Origin: Paracoccaceae bacterium
Lineage (GTDB): Bacteria > Pseudomonadota > Alphaproteobacteria > Rhodobacterales > Rhodobacteraceae
Length of the DNA stretch: 8,208 nucleotides
NCBI GenBank assembly: GCA_011523445.1
Contig: WTGT01000045.1
Span: 1-8,208, forward strand
Direction: 5' to 3'
Positions 6,832 to 8,208 of the stretch are shown one piece after another; position 1 is the stretch's first letter, and each line of letters opens with the position of its first letter. Made by a program: the position numbers and the translations under genes. The notes under the pieces are model-generated. The model ran no database searches. It worked only from the letters and a program-made list of their open reading frames with translations, and was not told the origin of the DNA.

Positions 6832-7620
6832 TTATTGAAAAGTATAAATTATCAAGGAAGTGGCAATCAAAACAATACCCAAAGGCTTGGAAACATATTT
6901 TCCCAAATCAGGTAATTTTTCGAGTATGACTATTATAGTCAAGAGCCCCATCCAGGCAATATTCATCAGTCCGGTGATCAGACACAAAGCCATGAGAAAA
7001 AAGCAGCATCCTAGACACCAGGCGGCAAATCTGATACCCGAATAAAATTCACCAGTCAGTCCAACTTCTCCCCTTGCAAGGAAAATCAGCAGTGGATTTC
7101 GACAATATGTCAGGCATCTATCCTTGAAATTCGATAATTGATAGATTCCAGCCAACAAAAATAAAATTACAATCGGGTATATGTTCAAATCACCCATGGC
7201 GTCAGGAAGAATGTTTAGGGAAATAAGATAAATCTGAATTACCGTCATGAATATGGCATAAATCAACCAGACTGTAACATAACCTAGCGTAAGGACCCAG
7301 AAGCCTTCTCTGGAACCAGATCCGGTAGACCTTAAATCTTCATAAACACGAAGGGTTGGTACGAAACTAGGCAACATCATGGCCAAGGCCATTATTCCCC
7401 ACATACCGAACAAGAACATGAAATCCAGATGATGGTAATGAGGACTGATCAAGGATCCAATCAGATCATCAAAATCAAAAAAATTCACTGGGTGGTGAGA
7501 CTGGTAGATACCAAATAGAAACAGGACGAGCCATGAGATGAGTATCAGGCAATACATGCCAACCCATTGGATTTCCGGTATTCTTGGGGACCAAAACTTG
7601 GGATTAATCGATTTGACCAT
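6832..7620 (-). CDS. DUF2182 family polytopic membrane protein
   Basis: A 262-residue inner-membrane protein of the DUF2182 family, sometimes described as predicted metal-binding membrane proteins; biochemical function unknown. About seven hydrophobic segments can be seen, near residues 20-37, 66-88, 108-134, 147-163, 195-214, 215-234 and 244-261. Family motifs are FGMWGIMALAMMLPSFVP (71-88), LAGIYQLSNFKDRCLTYCR (156-174) and WCLGCCFFLMALCLITGLMN (201-220) with EKL (234-236) after it. The Cys pairs C169/C173 and C202/C205/C206, and His61, His63 and His64 before the Met-rich helix, are possible metal ligands. It is the first gene of the run, starting 39 nt after tRNA-Asp. The ATG has only a distant GGGA-type ribosome site. 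It probably works with the DUF1326 protein encoded next. Confidence 0.87.
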   Translation of the reverse strand: MVKSINPKFWSPRIPEIQWVGMYCLILISWLVLFLFGIYQSHHPVNFFDFDDLIGSLISPHYHHLDFMFLFGMWGIMALAMMLPSFVPTLRVYEDLRSTGSGSREGFWVLTLGYVTVWLIYAIFMTVIQIYLISLNILPDAMGDLNIYPIVILFLLAGIYQLSNFKDRCLTYCRNPLLIFLARGEVGLTGEFYSGIRFAAWCLGCCFFLMALCLITGLMNIAWMGLLTIIVILEKLPDLGKYVSKPLGIVLIATSLIIYTFQ

Positions 7621-7659
7621 CAGAACTTATTCCCAAGTTATAATTGTCGAACAAGGTAG

Positions 7660-7737
7660 TGGCGCGGCTGACGGGACTCGAACCCGCGACCTCTGGCGTG
7701 ACAGGCCAGCGCTCTAACCAAACTGAGCTACAGCCAC
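7660..7737 (-). tRNA. tRNA-Asp (GUC)
   Basis: A 78-nt cloverleaf read on the minus strand. The acceptor stem is GTGGCTG with CAGCCGC (one G-T pair), the anticodon loop is CTGTCAC with GTC at 7700-7702, and the T loop is TTCGAGT. The discriminator is G, as usual for Asp, and the 3' CCA is encoded at 7660-7662. Confidence 0.96.
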
Positions 7738-7744
7738 TAATTTG

Positions 7745-7762
7745 TTATCCAGCTTTGGATAA
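7745..7762 (-). repeat. Short inverted repeat upstream of tRNA-Asp
   Basis: TTATCCA / TGGATAA, a perfect 7-bp inverted repeat with a 4-nt loop, 7 nt upstream of the tRNA-Asp 5' end. It overlaps the proposed -10 element. It may be incidental or part of promoter or processing signals. Confidence 0.35.
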
Positions 7763-7784
7763 ATCAGGCGTTAAACTTTGTCAA
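7756..7784 (-). promoter_or_regulatory. Possible promoter of tRNA-Asp (and perhaps the downstream operon)
   Basis: On the minus strand TTGACA (7779-7784) is followed after 17 nt by TATCCA (7756-7761). The -35 is a perfect consensus and the -10 is only a partial match. The predicted start would lie about 10 nt before the tRNA-Asp 5' end, a usual distance. No better promoter is visible in the 39 nt between tRNA-Asp and the DUF2182 gene, so this one may also drive the dmdA operon. Confidence 0.45.
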
Positions 7785-7836
7785 GTGCCATTTCCTGTCC
7801 AAAGTAAATTATACCTGATTAGTCAATAATTTAAAA

Positions 7837-7912
7837 TGGTGGGTGATGAGAGGTTCGAACTCCCGACCCCTTCGGTGTAAACGAAGTGCTCTACCAGCTG
7901 AGCTAATCACCC
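7837..7912 (-). tRNA. tRNA-Val (UAC)
   Basis: A 76-nt cloverleaf on the minus strand with a perfect acceptor stem (GGGTGAT with ATCACCC). The anticodon stem is CTTCG with CGAAG around the loop TTTACAC (anticodon TAC at 7877-7879), and the T loop is TTCGAAC. The discriminator is A and CCA is encoded at 7837-7839. It precedes tRNA-Asp by 99 nt. Confidence 0.96.
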
Positions 7913-7940
7913 TTCACTTAATATGGTTTGCCAATTTGTC

Positions 7941-7956
7941 TACTCCATTTGGAGTA
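7941..7956. repeat. Palindrome upstream of tRNA-Val
   Basis: TACTCCATTTGGAGTA is a perfect 7-bp inverted repeat with a 2-nt centre, ending 29 nt before the tRNA-Val 5' end, near where a promoter would be expected. I could not find a convincing promoter here. The rest of the gap between lon and tRNA-Val is AT-rich and holds nothing else I can support. Confidence 0.4.
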
Positions 7957-8008
7957 TTTATTTTCAATTTCAATATACTTTTACGGTGTAAACCTGATGC
8001 GTTGGCTT

Positions 8009-8031
8009 GAAGTTCAACTTGATTGAACTTC
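8009..8031 (-). terminator. Hairpin downstream of lon, possible terminator or RNA-stabilising element
   Basis: GAAGTTCAA / TTGAACTTC, a perfect 9-bp inverted repeat with a 5-nt loop, about 50 nt after the lon stop. No T run follows on the minus strand, so it is not a classic intrinsic terminator. It could mark the 3' end of the lon transcript. Confidence 0.45.
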
Positions 8032-8081
8032 CTGCCCGAACCCTTGGCAATTTATCCTGACCTGATGATCCTCGAAACAAA

Positions 8082-8208
8082 TCAGTTGATTGTTGGCTGG
8101 TGACTGGATTCCGTACTTTCAATACTGATCTTGTCCACTGGTCGTAATTTTTCCGTAAGGGCAATTTTCAACACTTCGAAAACATTTGAAACAGGGATTA
8201 TTTCCAAT
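8082..8208 (-). CDS. lon: ATP-dependent protease Lon, C-terminal end (partial)
   Basis: The window edge opens inside a frame reading LEIIPVSNVFEVLKIALTEK, then about 21 more residues to a TGA at 8082-8084. The block IIPVSxVxEVLKxAL is the last conserved element of the Lon proteolytic domain, followed in alphaproteobacteria by a variable tail like the one seen here. Lon is a cytoplasmic AAA+ serine protease for damaged and regulatory proteins. The position just upstream of tRNA-Val and tRNA-Asp fits an order seen in many alphaproteobacteria, where a hup gene often lies between; no convincing hup is seen here. Only 41 codons are visible, so the call rests on this short match and on context. Confidence 0.7.
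   Translation of the reverse strand, partial: LEIIPVSNVFEVLKIALTEKLRPVDKISIESTESSHQPTIN

Noticed and set aside
7643..7660. Terminator after tRNA-Asp (TTGT / ACAA repeat at 7644-7654)
   Set aside because: Only four base pairs with a 3-nt loop and no T run, too weak to call.
7644..7829. Plus-strand frame of 61 codons reading ARLTGLEPATSGVTGQRSNQ
   Set aside because: It is the antisense of tRNA-Asp, a well-known false open reading frame in genome annotations.
7970..8164. Minus-strand frame of 64 codons with a faint HU-like C-terminus (RNPVT and LPRVRAG)
   Set aside because: It overlaps the lon 3' end in another frame, has stops just upstream, lacks the HU N-terminal half, and contains the lon-downstream hairpin. 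The resemblance is too weak.

Overview
The window looks like part of the chromosome of a marine alphaproteobacterium with a fairly low GC content. The evidence is a DMSP demethylase (DmdA) next to an AcuI-type acryloyl-CoA reductase, a TAXI-type TRAP transporter, a malate synthase G, and a tRNA-Val/tRNA-Asp pair behind a lon-like 3' end, an order seen in alphaproteobacteria. I cannot name the genus. All supported genes are on the minus strand, so transcription runs from high to low coordinates.

Layout in the direction of transcription. (1) 8208-7660: the last codons of a probable Lon protease, a hairpin, tRNA-Val(UAC) and tRNA-Asp(GUC). (2) 7620-1787: a tight five-gene run of DUF2182 membrane protein, DUF1326 protein, dmdA, acuI-like reductase and malate synthase G (glcB), with gaps of 14, 8, 15 and 52 nt, probably one operon. 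It begins only 39 nt after tRNA-Asp, and I see no convincing terminator between them. (3) 1711-1487: a short PIN-domain fragment with a strong ribosome binding site but no C-terminal part, probably a gene remnant. (4) 1452-1: a TAXI-TRAP transporter unit with a good sigma-70-like promoter, a leader with overlapping inverted repeats, the periplasmic binding protein, an intergenic hairpin, and the first 97 codons of the membrane permease, which runs off the window.

How the genes may work together. DmdA moves a methyl group from DMSP to tetrahydrofolate, giving methylmercaptopropionate. The later steps (not in this window) release methanethiol and acetaldehyde, the latter a source of acetyl-CoA. 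AcuI-type enzymes reduce toxic acryloyl-CoA to propionyl-CoA. Malate synthase G condenses acetyl-CoA with glyoxylate to give malate. The set therefore reads as a DMSP-carbon assimilation and detoxification operon. The unexplained part is the leading DUF2182/DUF1326 pair: a polytopic membrane protein and a protein with a CxCxxxCxC cluster, both of unknown function. Their tight linkage to dmdA is the best candidate here for undescribed biology. The TRAP transporter substrate cannot be read from sequence.
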